From contig JAFVTT010000010.1 of assembly GCA_017503065.1 (NCBI GenBank), positions 1 to 64,000 on the forward strand: a stretch of 64,000 bases of DNA. The letters run 5' to 3'. Below are positions 1-8,794 of this stretch, in pieces; position 1 is the stretch's first letter; every line of letters starts with the position of its first letter. The notes beneath the pieces were generated by a model that ran no database searches, was not told the origin of the DNA, and was given only the letters and a program-made list of their open reading frames with translations. The position numbers and the translations under genes are program-made. This DNA comes from Bacteroidaceae bacterium. GTDB taxonomy: Bacteria; Bacteroidota; Bacteroidia; Bacteroidales; Bacteroidaceae.

Positions 1-5
1 AATCT

Positions 6-75
6 GAAAGGAGAAAGTAGAAAGGAGAAAGGTGAAAGGAGAAAGGTGAAAGGTGAAAGGAGAAAACGGAAAACT
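6..75. repeat. Heptamer tandem array (GAAAGGW/GAAAACG)
   Basis: Ten consecutive 7-base units of the form GAAAGGA, GAAAGTA, GAAAGGT or GAAAACG run without interruption just upstream of the CoA-transferase gene. The same heptamer idea recurs at about 14239-14283, 18596-18616, 20335-20368 and 46286-46320. The array is purine-only on this strand and contains no gene. Confidence 0.85.
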
Positions 76-131
76 TAGAGCAATCGGGTTGACCAGACTA
101 ACAATAAACAAACAAACAACACATACATACA

Positions 132-1643
132 ATGGAATTCAACAAAATCACTGCTGCCGAGGCTGCTGCCCTCGTAGAGAACGGCCACACCATTGGCCTG
201 AGCGGATTTACTCCCGCAGGTGCCCCCAAGTGCACTCCCGCAGAAATAGCGAAGAAGGCCGAAGCCGAGCATGCCGCCGGCCGTCCCTTCAAGATCAGCG
301 TCATCACAGGCGCCAGCACCGGACAGAGTTGCGACGGCGCTTTGGCAAATGCACAGGCCATCGACTTCCGCACACCCTACACCACAAATGCGGACTTCCG
401 CAAGCGTGTGAACATGAACGAAATCAACTACCACGACCTGAACCTGAGCAATCTGGCCACACAGATGCGCCAAGGCTATCTTGGCGAGTTGGATTGGGGT
501 ATCATCGAGGCATGTGCCATAGAGAAGGTTGGTTCCAAGGCCCATATCTACCTGACCGCCGCCGGTGGTATCAGCCCCACGGTGTGCCGCCTGGCCAAAC
601 GTGGCATCATCGTGGAAATTAACGCTTTCCACTCCCCCCAGAGCAAGGGCATACACGACGTTTACGAGATAGAGGACCATCCCTTCCGCAAGCCCATCAT
701 GATAACAAAGGCTTCCGACCGTATAGGCAAGCCATACATCGAGGTTGATGCCGACCGCATCGTAGGTGTCATAGAGTGCAACATCCCCGACGAGGCTCGC
801 GGTTTCAAGGATGCAGACCCCATCACCAACCAGATTGGCCAGAACGTTGCCGACTTCCTGTTGGACAACATGCGCAAGGGTCTTATCCCCAAGAGTTTCC
901 TGAACCTGCAGAGCGGTGTGGGCAGCGGTGCCAATGCCGTCCTTGGTGCACTGGGCCAGTGCCCCGAGGTTCCCAACTTCAACATCTACACCGAAGTGCT
1001 CCAGGACGCTCCCGTACAACTCATGCGCGACGGCCGTGTGCTGAGCGCAAGTTCCTGTTCGCTGACCGTTACCAACGAGTGTCTGGAAGGTATCTACCGC
1101 GACATAGACTTCTTCAAGGACAAGTTGGTTCTGCGTCCCTCCGAGATAAGCAACTGCCCCGAAGTTATCGCCCGTATCGGTGTGTGCTCCCTGAACACAG
1201 CCATCGAGTGCGACATCTACGGACACGTCAACAGCACCAAGATTTGCGGTACCAAGATGATGAACGGTATCGGCGGCAGCGCCGACTTCACCAACAATGC
1301 CTACCTGAGCATCTTCACCTGCGGTTCTACCACCAAGGGCGGAGCAATCAGCAGCATCGTGCCTTTTGCCAGCCACATCGACCACACCAACCACTTCATT
1401 GACGCCGTAATCACAGAATATGGTGTTGCCGACCTGCGCCGCAAGAGCGACATGCAGAAGGCTCAGGAACTCATCAAGGTGGCACATCCCGACTATCGTC
1501 CCATGTTGCAGGATTACCTCCGCTTCGCACAGAAGAACGGCGGCCACACACAGCACTGCCTGTCCGCAGCCTTCGCCATGCACGACACCTTCCTCCGCAC
1601 AGGCGACATGCGCAATACCAACCTGGCAGAATACATCAAGTAA
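132..1643 (+). CDS. Acetyl-CoA hydrolase/succinate CoA-transferase family protein
   Basis: This is a 503-residue class I CoA-transferase of the acetyl-CoA hydrolase family (cytosolic), the normal length for these enzymes. They move CoA between carboxylic acids such as succinyl-CoA and acetate through a glutamyl-CoA thioester. The catalytic glutamate is visible as E288 in NIYTEVLQDA, and the glycine-rich CoA/oxyanion loop GGSADF lies near residues 381-386. In succinate- or propionate-forming Bacteroidales such an enzyme usually links acetate and succinate metabolism; the exact acyl specificity cannot be read from sequence. The ATG at 132 begins the conserved N-terminus. The gene stands alone, with a heptamer array upstream and a terminator after it. 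Confidence 0.9.
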   Translation: MEFNKITAAEAAALVENGHTIGLSGFTPAGAPKCTPAEIAKKAEAEHAAGRPFKISVITGASTGQSCDGALANAQAIDFRTPYTTNADFRKRVNMNEINYHDLNLSNLATQMRQGYLGELDWGIIEACAIEKVGSKAHIYLTAAGGISPTVCRLAKRGIIVEINAFHSPQSKGIHDVYEIEDHPFRKPIMITKASDRIGKPYIEVDADRIVGVIECNIPDEARGFKDADPITNQIGQNVADFLLDNMRKGLIPKSFLNLQSGVGSGANAVLGALGQCPEVPNFNIYTEVLQDAPVQLMRDGRVLSASSCSLTVTNECLEGIYRDIDFFKDKLVLRPSEISNCPEVIARIGVCSLNTAIECDIYGHVNSTKICGTKMMNGIGGSADFTNNAYLSIFTCGSTTKGGAISSIVPFASHIDHTNHFIDAVITEYGVADLRRKSDMQKAQELIKVAHPDYRPMLQDYLRFAQKNGGHTQHCLSAAFAMHDTFLRTGDMRNTNLAEYIK

Positions 1644-1665
1644 AGCACTGAGTTTCACATACACA

Positions 1666-1709
1666 CAGGGCGACCTCCGCAAAAAGGGAAGTCGCCCTGT
1701 TGCTTTTTG
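1666..1709 (+). terminator. Intrinsic terminator after the CoA-transferase gene
   Basis: A perfect 9-bp stem, CAGGGCGAC (1666-1674) with GTCGCCCTG (1691-1699), is followed by a T-rich tract (TTGCTTTTTG). It starts 22 bases after the stop codon. Confidence 0.85.
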
Positions 1710-1752
1710 TACACTTTCTTGTTGCTGATACTGCTTTTTGCGAATTATTTTA

Positions 1753-1760
1753 TATCTTTG
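1753..1760 (+). promoter_or_regulatory. Candidate -7 box (TATCTTTG) of the GH84 gene
   Basis: TATCTTTG matches the Bacteroidetes TAnnTTTG -7 consensus and lies 50 bases before the chosen GH84 start codon. No good TTG -33 element sits at the usual 19-21 base spacing, so the call is moderate. Confidence 0.5.
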
Positions 1761-1809
1761 TACGCAAGAGATAACGAGAACAAATAATTTAACCATAGTA
1801 ATATCACGT

Positions 1810-4032
1810 ATGAAAAAGCTATTCATTGCTCTTTTGGCTTTCTTTGGTCTCATGACCGCCAGCAGCCAGACAGTAACCATCTCTCCCCTGCCCCAACAGA
1901 TAAGCTGGGGTGGCACAGCCTTTGCCAATTCGGAGAAGTTCTATCTCGTAGGCGCAAGCCAGGCCGATGCCGATGCCGTGGAGTTCCTTTCTTCCAAGGT
2001 GAACGTAATAGGCACCAGCGAAAAGGTTAATGCCAAGAAGTTCCCGCAGGCCACCCCCATCATCATCGGTGAGGCAAACGACAAGGCCGTAAAGAAGTTC
2101 AAGAAACTCATCCCTGCACAGGCCGAAGGCTACTACCTGAAGGTCAGCGCCGAACAGGTCATCGTTGCAGGCCGCGACAATAGCGGTACCTTCTATGGCG
2201 TGCAGACTCTGACACAGGTCATGAGTCAACCTCAGGTTATGGAATGCGAGGTTACCGACTATCCCAGCGTAACGGACCGCGGTGTTATTGAGGGTTTCTA
2301 CGGCAATCCTTGGAGCCACAAGGACCGCCTGCGCCAGTTCGACTTCTATGGCCAGTACAAGATGAACACCTATGTGTTCGGTCCCAAGGACGACCCCTAC
2401 CACCGTGCACGCTGGCGCGAGCCCTACCCTGCCGACGAGGCCGCCAAACTGAAGGAACTGGTAGATGCCGCTCACAAGAACAAGGTGAAGTTCGTATGGG
2501 CCATCCATCCTGCCGGCGACATCAAGTGGTGTCTGGAGGACTCCATCAACGTGGCAAAGAAACTGGATTTGATGTACGACCTGGGCATACGCTCCTTCGC
2601 CGTATTCTTCGACGATGTATGGGGCGAAGGTGCACGTGGCGACAAGCAGGCCGGGCTCCTGAACTACCTGACAGACAATTTCGTGCGCAAGCACAAGGAC
2701 GTTGAGCCCCTGATTATGTGCCCCTCCCAGTACAACAAGGGTTGGACCAGCGGTGACTACCTCAACACCCTCGGCACCAAGATGTATCCCGAGGTACGCA
2801 TCATGTGGACCGGTAACTCTGTGGTGGACATGATTGAGGAGAACGACATGCAGTGGATCAACGACCAGATCAAGCGCAAGGCATACATCTGGCTCAACTA
2901 CCCCGTAAACGACTACTGCCAGAGCCGCATCCTCATGGGCAAAACCTATGGCAACGGTCTTAACATCAACGATATGGTGAGCGGTTTCTGCTCTAACCCC
3001 ATGGAGTATGCCGAGGCTTCCAAGGTGAGCCTGTACAGCATTGCCGACTACACATGGAACATGCCGGCCTACGATTCTGTAAGGTCATGGGAACGTGCCC
3101 TTGGTGCTCTGATGCCCACCTGTGCAGATGCTTTCCGTGTGTTCTGTGAGAACAATGTTGACTTGGGCCGCACCGGTCACGGCCTGCGCCGCGAAGGCGA
3201 AAGTCCCACATTCATGGCAAGTTCTGAAACCATAGGTGGCTTGGCAGAAAGTTTCCAGCAACTCGTGTGGGCTGCCGACAATCTGTTGGCAGACGAGGTC
3301 AACAACCCCGAGATGCTTGCCGAGATAAAGCCTTGGGTAGAGAGCATGCGCCTGTTGGGCCAGCGTGGCCAGCAGTACGTAAGCATGGTATGCGACCTTG
3401 CCAACAAGGACAGCGTGGCTTTCATCGGCCACTATCGTGCACAGTTGCAGTTGGAACAGAAGCAGAAGGCTATCATCAGCCGCAACTACGAGGGTTCTAT
3501 CGTCAAGGCAAAGCCCGTAGTGAGCGGTGATGTCATCACTCCCTGGCTGAACGAGAACCTGGCTGAACTTATCAAGGTTTACAAGAAGCAATACACCTAC
3601 GGAGAGGAATACTTCCCAGTTCAGGCCATTGCCGACGGCGAGTACTTCATCAAGGTGAACGGCGAGTACCTGACCAATGCACAGGCAGGTGCCGACCGCG
3701 TGGGCGACTTCCCCGTGTTCCAGGCCGAGCGCGACGTAATCAACCCCCAGCGCCAGCAGTGGGTTATCGAGCAGAACAGCAAGACCGGACGCTACAAGAT
3801 ATACAACAAGCAGGACGGACGTTACATAAACGAGACCGGTGCTTTCTGGTTCCACAAGGAGCGCAACCCGTTCGATGCTCAGTGGCACACCTATCTGCTC
3901 GTGAAGCAGGAAGGCAAGTGGAGCATCCAGAATGCCGGTGCCGCAGGCAACGGTTACTGGCAGCGTGAAGGCAACCGTTTGGGCAGCAGAGGCACAGGCG
4001 AGTTCATCTTCGAAATCGAAAAGGTAAACTAA
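1810..4032 (+). CDS. Secreted GH84 beta-N-acetylglucosaminidase
   Basis: A 740-residue family 84 glycoside hydrolase, which removes terminal beta-linked GlcNAc by substrate-assisted catalysis. The start at 1810 gives a clean signal peptide (MKKLFIALLAFFGLMTASSQ) with Gln as predicted mature residue 1; an upstream in-frame ATG at 1738 would put 24 non-signal residues first and overlaps the promoter. An alpha/beta N-terminal domain (about 25-140) precedes the TIM barrel, where the paired catalytic aspartates D268-D269 sit in AVFFDDVWGE. A helical region follows, and the last ~130 residues look like a beta-trefoil or other carbohydrate-binding module. A second, larger GH84 lies at 32922-36905. 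The substrate (mucin glycans, chitooligosaccharides or GlcNAc-proteins) is not determined. Confidence 0.92.
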   Translation: MKKLFIALLAFFGLMTASSQTVTISPLPQQISWGGTAFANSEKFYLVGASQADADAVEFLSSKVNVIGTSEKVNAKKFPQATPIIIGEANDKAVKKFKKLIPAQAEGYYLKVSAEQVIVAGRDNSGTFYGVQTLTQVMSQPQVMECEVTDYPSVTDRGVIEGFYGNPWSHKDRLRQFDFYGQYKMNTYVFGPKDDPYHRARWREPYPADEAAKLKELVDAAHKNKVKFVWAIHPAGDIKWCLEDSINVAKKLDLMYDLGIRSFAVFFDDVWGEGARGDKQAGLLNYLTDNFVRKHKDVEPLIMCPSQYNKGWTSGDYLNTLGTKMYPEVRIMWTGNSVVDMIEENDMQWINDQIKRKAYIWLNYPVNDYCQSRILMGKTYGNGLNINDMVSGFCSNPMEYAEASKVSLYSIADYTWNMPAYDSVRSWERALGALMPTCADAFRVFCENNVDLGRTGHGLRREGESPTFMASSETIGGLAESFQQLVWAADNLLADEVNNPEMLAEIKPWVESMRLLGQRGQQYVSMVCDLANKDSVAFIGHYRAQLQLEQKQKAIISRNYEGSIVKAKPVVSGDVITPWLNENLAELIKVYKKQYTYGEEYFPVQAIADGEYFIKVNGEYLTNAQAGADRVGDFPVFQAERDVINPQRQQWVIEQNSKTGRYKIYNKQDGRYINETGAFWFHKERNPFDAQWHTYLLVKQEGKWSIQNAGAAGNGYWQREGNRLGSRGTGEFIFEIEKVN

Positions 4033-4044
4033 TATATAGACTTC

Positions 4045-4112
4045 CTAGGTTATCTAGACCATCTAGATTATCTAGGCCATCTAGAATATCTATACAAACT
4101 AGATTAACTAAA
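4045..4112. repeat. 9-bp CTAG tandem array
   Basis: CTA(G) recurs at exactly 9-base steps, at 4045, 4054, 4063, 4072, 4081, 4090, 4099 and 4108, with consensus CTAGRYYAT. It fills the gap between the GH84 and PepC genes. CTAG is normally a rare tetranucleotide in bacterial DNA, so the density is striking. Confidence 0.85.
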
Positions 4113-4135
4113 CCTCTATCATAAAATCCTCATAA

Positions 4136-5536
4136 ATGAAGAAAATACTTTCCCTCCTTGCTGCCGGTGCCATCGCACTGGCAGCATCCGGTCAGCAAAA
4201 CCTCACCCCTGAGGTGCTCTCCTCACTGAAGCAGAGTTATGCCGGCAACTCAGCCGACCGTGCACGCCAGAGCGTAGTGAGCAACGGCAGTTTCCGCAAA
4301 CTGGCCATGCGCCCCGTAGTGAATACCACCGGTGTCAACACACATTTCTCCGTAGACATCCGCAATACCGGCATCACCGATCAGCAGAGCAGCGGACGAT
4401 GCTGGATGTTCACCGGTCTGAACGTCCTCCGCAACAAGGCTATGAAGAAGATTGGCGTGAGCGGTTTCCAGTTCAGCCACATCTACCTGTTCTTCTACGA
4501 CCAGTTGGAGAAGTCCAACCTGTTCCTGCAGGGCATCATAGACACACGCAATGAGAGCATCGACCACCAGAAGGTGCAGTGGCTCATGCAGAATCCCTTG
4601 TCCGACGGTGGCACATACACCGGTGTGGCTGACCTCGTAAGCAAGTACGGCCTTGTTCCTGCCGAAGTGCAGGCCGAAACATGGGCCAGCAACAACACCA
4701 GCGAGATAGACGGACACCTGAAGCGTAAGTTGCGCGAGATTGCCATCAACCTGCGCGAGCAGGCCGAGGCCGGCAAATCGGAGGCAGAACTCCAGGCCTA
4801 CAAGGTGGAGCAACTGAAGACCATCTACCAGATGCTTGTCCTGGCCTACGGCGAACCCGTCCAGGAGTTCCTTTGGGCACCACGTGGCAAGGATGGCAAA
4901 CAGCTCTCCGAACTGAAGAAGTACACTCCCATGGAATTCTATAAGGAGTACTGTGGCGAATCCGGAGACCTCCAGAACGACTACGTCATGCTCATGAACG
5001 ATCCCTCGCGTCCATATAATAAGGTATATGAGATAGACATGGACCGCCACATGCACGACGGCCACAACTGGCTCTATCTGAACCTCGACATGAAGGACCT
5101 CGCTCCCATTGCCATCACATCTCTCAAGGACAGCACACAAATGTACTTCTCCTGCGACGTGGGCAAGTTCCTGGACAGCAAGAGCGGTATCCTGGACATT
5201 CAGGCATGGGATTACAACTCCCTGCTCGGCACCACCTTCGGCATGAACAAGAAGCAGCGCATACAGACACGCGACTCCGGTTCTTCACATGCCATGACCC
5301 TCATGGCCGTAGATTTGGACGAGAAGGGCAATCCCATCAAGTGGAAGGTGGAGAACTCATGGGGCGCAACCAGCGGCCACAACGGATACCTGATCATGAC
5401 CAACGAGTGGTTCAACGAATACATGTTCCGAGTTGTTGTCAACAAGAAGTATATGCCCAAGAAGTTGATGAAACTCATGGAGCAGAAGCCCATTCTGCTT
5501 CCTGCATGGGACCCAATGTTCATGGAAGAGAAGTAG
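4136..5536 (+). CDS. Exported C1-family aminopeptidase (PepC/bleomycin hydrolase type)
   Basis: A 466-residue papain-like cysteine peptidase of the C1B (aminopeptidase C/bleomycin hydrolase) group, close to the usual family length. The catalytic triad is C89 (SSGRCWMF), H385 (SGSSHAMTL) and N407 (VENSWG). Unlike cytosolic PepC of lactic acid bacteria it begins with a signal peptide (MKKILSLLAAGAIALAASGQ) and probably acts in the periplasm, trimming peptides from the N-terminus. It follows the GH84 gene on the same strand after a 103-base gap filled by a CTAG array, so shared transcription is possible but not shown. A shared bidirectional terminator follows. Confidence 0.92.
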   Translation: MKKILSLLAAGAIALAASGQQNLTPEVLSSLKQSYAGNSADRARQSVVSNGSFRKLAMRPVVNTTGVNTHFSVDIRNTGITDQQSSGRCWMFTGLNVLRNKAMKKIGVSGFQFSHIYLFFYDQLEKSNLFLQGIIDTRNESIDHQKVQWLMQNPLSDGGTYTGVADLVSKYGLVPAEVQAETWASNNTSEIDGHLKRKLREIAINLREQAEAGKSEAELQAYKVEQLKTIYQMLVLAYGEPVQEFLWAPRGKDGKQLSELKKYTPMEFYKEYCGESGDLQNDYVMLMNDPSRPYNKVYEIDMDRHMHDGHNWLYLNLDMKDLAPIAITSLKDSTQMYFSCDVGKFLDSKSGILDIQAWDYNSLLGTTFGMNKKQRIQTRDSGSSHAMTLMAVDLDEKGNPIKWKVENSWGATSGHNGYLIMTNEWFNEYMFRVVVNKKYMPKKLMKLMEQKPILLPAWDPMFMEEK

Positions 5537-5559
5537 TACAACATTCCCCGTAAATATTA

Positions 5560-5596
5560 TAATACCCCGTAGTGCGTGTGAAGCTACGGGGTATTA
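5560..5596. terminator. Bidirectional terminator
   Basis: A perfect 13-bp stem, TAATACCCCGTAG (5560-5572) with CTACGGGGTATTA (5584-5596), around an 11-base loop. It separates the convergent PepC gene (+) and the surface-protein operon (-) and should serve both. Confidence 0.9.
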
Positions 5597-5621
5597 TGTT
5601 TCTAATACAAGTTATTTTCTA

Positions 5622-5789
5622 CTAATTCCAATTATTGTCCCAAATACTTTCTGTTTTTACTTCATCTGTCCTTGCATTTAGTATGACATCATCAACTTCT
5701 TCTGATTCTAAAGAAACAGAAGATGAAATTGGAAGAGTTACGTCACAATTGATTTCTATACATTTGGGATGTTCATATACCTTCTTCAT
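5622..5789 (-). CDS. 55-residue small protein, last gene of the surface-protein operon
   Basis: ATG at 5789 to TAG at 5622-5624 encodes 55 residues, starting MKKVYEHPKCIEINCD and ending TESIWDNNWN. It starts 14 bases after the stop of the cohesin-like gene and ends just before the shared terminator, so it would be the last gene of that operon. No signal peptide or membrane segment is seen. It is acidic, with two cysteines (C10, C15) and a Trp/Asp/Asn-rich tail. From memory, small proteins opening with MKKxYxxP and ending in a W/D-rich motif occur beside surface-protein genes in Prevotella; I cannot verify that here. Function unknown. Confidence 0.55.
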   Translation of the reverse strand: MKKVYEHPKCIEINCDVTLPISSSVSLESEEVDDVILNARTDEVKTESIWDNNWN

Positions 5790-5803
5790 GTCAAAAATTT
5801 TTA

Positions 5804-7312
5804 TTATTTGATAATAACTTTCTTTTCTCCTATTACATATACTCCTTTTGGCAGATTGTTATCCGCGTTATTTCCACTCAACTCCTTCCCTACCAGTCTG
5901 CCATCGATAGAATATACATCCGTTCCTGCTTCAGACAAATCCTTTTCGACATCTGTTATACCGGTCTCCATATCATTTGTATGTGAAACACTAATATATC
6001 TTGCATTTGCGGAAGATGTAGGTATGGAGATGAAAGCACGGAAAGGATACACAGTTCCATTGCTGCCCACCTTCACAAAAGTTCCATCAACGGAATTGTA
6101 TCCATAATACGATACTGAGGCATCAGAATCAAGCCGTGTGGTTGAAAATACCCCAGCCATTGTCACATTATTACTCTCTATATCATTCATGACATCACTT
6201 GCAGAGACCTGCACATTTACAAGGTCTGCAAATGGAGAACTATCTGTCTTGCATCTTACTATATAAGGTGTATTTGCCGACATTTCGGAAACAGTTTCAA
6301 ACTTCAGCATGTTTGAAGCCGCATCATACGAAGCAAGACGTTCCACTTCAACACCAGATTTACTTATTTCTGCAAGCTGATCTGTTGATATACTGAAAGG
6401 AAGACAAACTGTAGACCATTGGCCTGCCTTAAAAACTCTGTCAAAATTAACATTAGATACTTTGAATGAGCAGGGAGAACAGAAACTCCTGCCTTCATCT
6501 GTGAGGTTCAGTTGAGAACAGGTATTGCCATCATCATTCATAGCAACTATATTAGCAGCACCTATCAGAGTCTCAGTTCCTGCTGCAGATGCAGAAAGTA
6601 GCGCAAGACCATTTCCACCAACCACAGGAACAGCGCCAATAGAGTCTGCTTCGCTGATGTCAAGCAATGTAATATCCTTATTTGCCGCCATCTCCTCATT
6701 CATTGCTTCTATTGTAAATGATGGGATATAACCAGTCAGCTCTTTCAGTTCCACTTTTTCCTCTGATTTCAATGGAGATTCTCCTATTGTAATATAGGAT
6801 GTGGATTCCACCGGCTTGAATTTTTTGGTGTTGTCAGCATTGGTAATCACAGTATTACGGATACGTACAGGATAAACTCCCTGTTTCATATTCTCGTCGG
6901 TAAGATAGTATGCTCTCATTATCTCGCCATCCAGTCCTGTCAGTTCTCCTTCCGCTTCTAGCGTAAATACCATAACTGTTATCCATCCGCCATCAAAGGG
7001 GTCGCTGTATTCTGCGAGATAGTCAAAGGTCTTGTTGCCTCTCCTGTCCACTGTATATGATACACGGTCTTCGTTGAATTCAAAAGGATCCAAACCATCC
7101 GTATTGTCCAGCGACATACCTTCGGGCAGAAGGATGTCAAACTGGAATGCCAGCATTTTTTCAGAGTTCCTCATCTCTATGCTTAAGCTCTGTACATCAT
7201 CGGTTGTAACTCCTGCAGTTGTTTCAAAGGGCACAACCTGTATGACATTCTCCGCTCTTCCTGTTGCTGTTCCAACAACAATGAATACCAATATAAATAA
7301 TAATTTCTTCAT
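5804..7312 (-). CDS. Secreted cohesin-like domain protein with T9SS-like C-terminal tail
   Basis: A 502-residue exported protein with signal peptide (MKKLLFILVFIVVGTATGRA). Residues about 25-180 resemble a cohesin/bacterial surface-protein beta-sandwich: 'MLAFQFDILLPEGMSLD' is the usual opposing-strand pattern, followed by the domain-closing strand 'STSYITIGE'. A second beta-rich region holds a GQWSTVCLPF-type motif common in Bacteroidales surface proteins. The C-terminus (VYSIDGRLVGKE ... GVYVIGEKKVIIK) is a type A-like sorting tail, suggesting secretion or surface anchoring. The gene starts two bases after the stop of the dockerin-bearing gene, so translation may be coupled. No catalytic motif is seen; a structural or adhesive role is inferred. 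Confidence 0.7.
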   Translation of the reverse strand: MKKLLFILVFIVVGTATGRAENVIQVVPFETTAGVTTDDVQSLSIEMRNSEKMLAFQFDILLPEGMSLDNTDGLDPFEFNEDRVSYTVDRRGNKTFDYLAEYSDPFDGGWITVMVFTLEAEGELTGLDGEIMRAYYLTDENMKQGVYPVRIRNTVITNADNTKKFKPVESTSYITIGESPLKSEEKVELKELTGYIPSFTIEAMNEEMAANKDITLLDISEADSIGAVPVVGGNGLALLSASAAGTETLIGAANIVAMNDDGNTCSQLNLTDEGRSFCSPCSFKVSNVNFDRVFKAGQWSTVCLPFSISTDQLAEISKSGVEVERLASYDAASNMLKFETVSEMSANTPYIVRCKTDSSPFADLVNVQVSASDVMNDIESNNVTMAGVFSTTRLDSDASVSYYGYNSVDGTFVKVGSNGTVYPFRAFISIPTSSANARYISVSHTNDMETGITDVEKDLSEAGTDVYSIDGRLVGKELSGNNADNNLPKGVYVIGEKKVIIK

Positions 7313-7314
7313 GT

Positions 7315-8781
7315 TTATTCTTTTTTTAGTACTATGTTAACTATACCCATAGCATCTGCCACGTCTATCTCCGTATCACCGGTTACGTCAGATACCTCTT
7401 CAATGAAAACCTCTGTCTTCTTCTTCAGTACATAGTTGGCAAGGTTCATCACGTCAGATACATCCACTTCATTGTCACCATTAGTATCACCGTTTTTATA
7501 TATTGCTATACGTCCGTTTCGTGTAGAAGCAGTCAGGTGGTTGCCATCAGCTTCCGTTACGGAAACCTGGTTTATCTTCACACGTCCAGAAGTTCCTGTA
7601 GTATAGTCATCAGCAACCGTTACACGGAATCTCAGCAATTCTGTACTTGTGGCCGCAACCTTACCGCCAATCATGGAGAACATGTATGTCGTATCGTCTA
7701 CCGCAGTCATTGATACGTCGTACCCTACAGCCTTTTCCGACAGGTAGATCTCCTCCAAGTCAGGTTCAAGTCCCAATGGGAAGGTTATCTGGAACGTCAT
7801 GTCGTACAGGTCTTCGAGATTTGACAATATCAACGGAACATTCAGCACATCTCCCGGCTTGCCATTTACCGTCATCAGGTAGAAAGAATATTTCTTGTCT
7901 GTTGGCATTGACGGTTCGTTAGGAGAAGCAGGAGAGAATTGGAATACTGCCACAAAGTCCACATTTTCCTTACCCATTGTGTAAGAAAAAGAATTCAGTG
8001 TGGTATACAGTTCGTCGTTCAGATACCATCCCACGAATACATATCCGTCGTTTGCCACGGCCTTGAGTGTTGTACTGTTTCCTTCCAGCAAGCGTCCGCT
8101 TCCCACACTGACAGTACCGCCGTCTTCCGTACTCACGGTAATGTTGTGTCTGAGAATCGGGTCAGACGGTTCAACCGGATTATTGGGGTCAAAAGCAAAA
8201 TGGGCAGTCAGAGTTTCATTTTCTGCCGTTGTCGCATAGTAGAAGTCACGCTCTGTAGACACGACCTCATCTTTCGTGTTTGTCCAGTTTACAAACTTGA
8301 ATCCTTCATCAGCAGATGCTCTCAGACGTATGGACTTTCCTGCCTGATACTTACCTCCACCGCTCACTGAGCCGCCGGTTTCGGCGGCCAGTGTCAGGCG
8401 GAAGTATTGGATCAGTTTAGGGTCGTCAGGCTCATTGGGACCGTCTGGATTGAAGGTGAAGTTGGCAATCAGTACTTCGTCACTGTCTCCTTTTGTGAAA
8501 CTATAGGATTTACTTTCAGATACCACATTGCCATTTTCATCCGTCCAGTTTTCAAATACATATCCTGTAGCATTTGATACACGAATCCCCACGGTTGTGC
8601 CAGGGACATATCGTCCGCTACCAGATACCGTACCGCCGTCCGACGGGTTTGCCTTCAGAGTCAGCTTTCTTGGAGGCACACCGGGTTCCGTTGGGCTGGT
8701 AGGGTTAAAGTCATCTTGTCCCCAAGCGACAAGACAGCAGAGCAACATCGCCAGAAAGGACAAATATCTTGTTCTTTTCAT
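7315..8781 (-). CDS. Secreted protein with three InlB-type repeats, cohesin-like domain and dockerin
   Basis: A 488-residue exported protein. After a signal peptide ending AWGQ come three divergent InlB-B/Listeria-Bacteroides repeats (about residues 38-105, 127-200, 212-280), each with GGTVS-type glycine turns and a GYxFxxW core. A cohesin-like beta-sandwich (about 290-420; 'GDVLNVPLILSNLEDLYDM') follows. The last ~60 residues form a type I-like dockerin with two calcium-loop motifs, DTNGDNEVDVSD and DVTGDTEIDVAD. Cohesin-like and dockerin modules in one chain, beside a second cohesin-like protein, suggest non-covalent assembly at the cell surface. Middle gene of the operon: 13 bases after the LRR gene, two bases before the next. 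Confidence 0.78.
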   Translation of the reverse strand: MKRTRYLSFLAMLLCCLVAWGQDDFNPTSPTEPGVPPRKLTLKANPSDGGTVSGSGRYVPGTTVGIRVSNATGYVFENWTDENGNVVSESKSYSFTKGDSDEVLIANFTFNPDGPNEPDDPKLIQYFRLTLAAETGGSVSGGGKYQAGKSIRLRASADEGFKFVNWTNTKDEVVSTERDFYYATTAENETLTAHFAFDPNNPVEPSDPILRHNITVSTEDGGTVSVGSGRLLEGNSTTLKAVANDGYVFVGWYLNDELYTTLNSFSYTMGKENVDFVAVFQFSPASPNEPSMPTDKKYSFYLMTVNGKPGDVLNVPLILSNLEDLYDMTFQITFPLGLEPDLEEIYLSEKAVGYDVSMTAVDDTTYMFSMIGGKVAATSTELLRFRVTVADDYTTGTSGRVKINQVSVTEADGNHLTASTRNGRIAIYKNGDTNGDNEVDVSDVMNLANYVLKKKTEVFIEEVSDVTGDTEIDVADAMGIVNIVLKKE

Positions 8782-8794
8782 AGTTGCATGGTTT

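Noticed and set aside
75..1928. 617-residue open frame antisense to the CoA-transferase gene
   Set aside because: It covers almost exactly the highly conserved CoA-transferase gene on the other strand, matches no domain that I recognise, and would read through the terminator. It is a codon-usage shadow, like several other long antisense frames over the GC-rich genes.
7315..8781. Cellulosome scaffold
   Set aside because: Only single cohesin-like domains and one dockerin are present, with no cellulases or enzyme dockerins in the window, so a cellulosome label is not justified.
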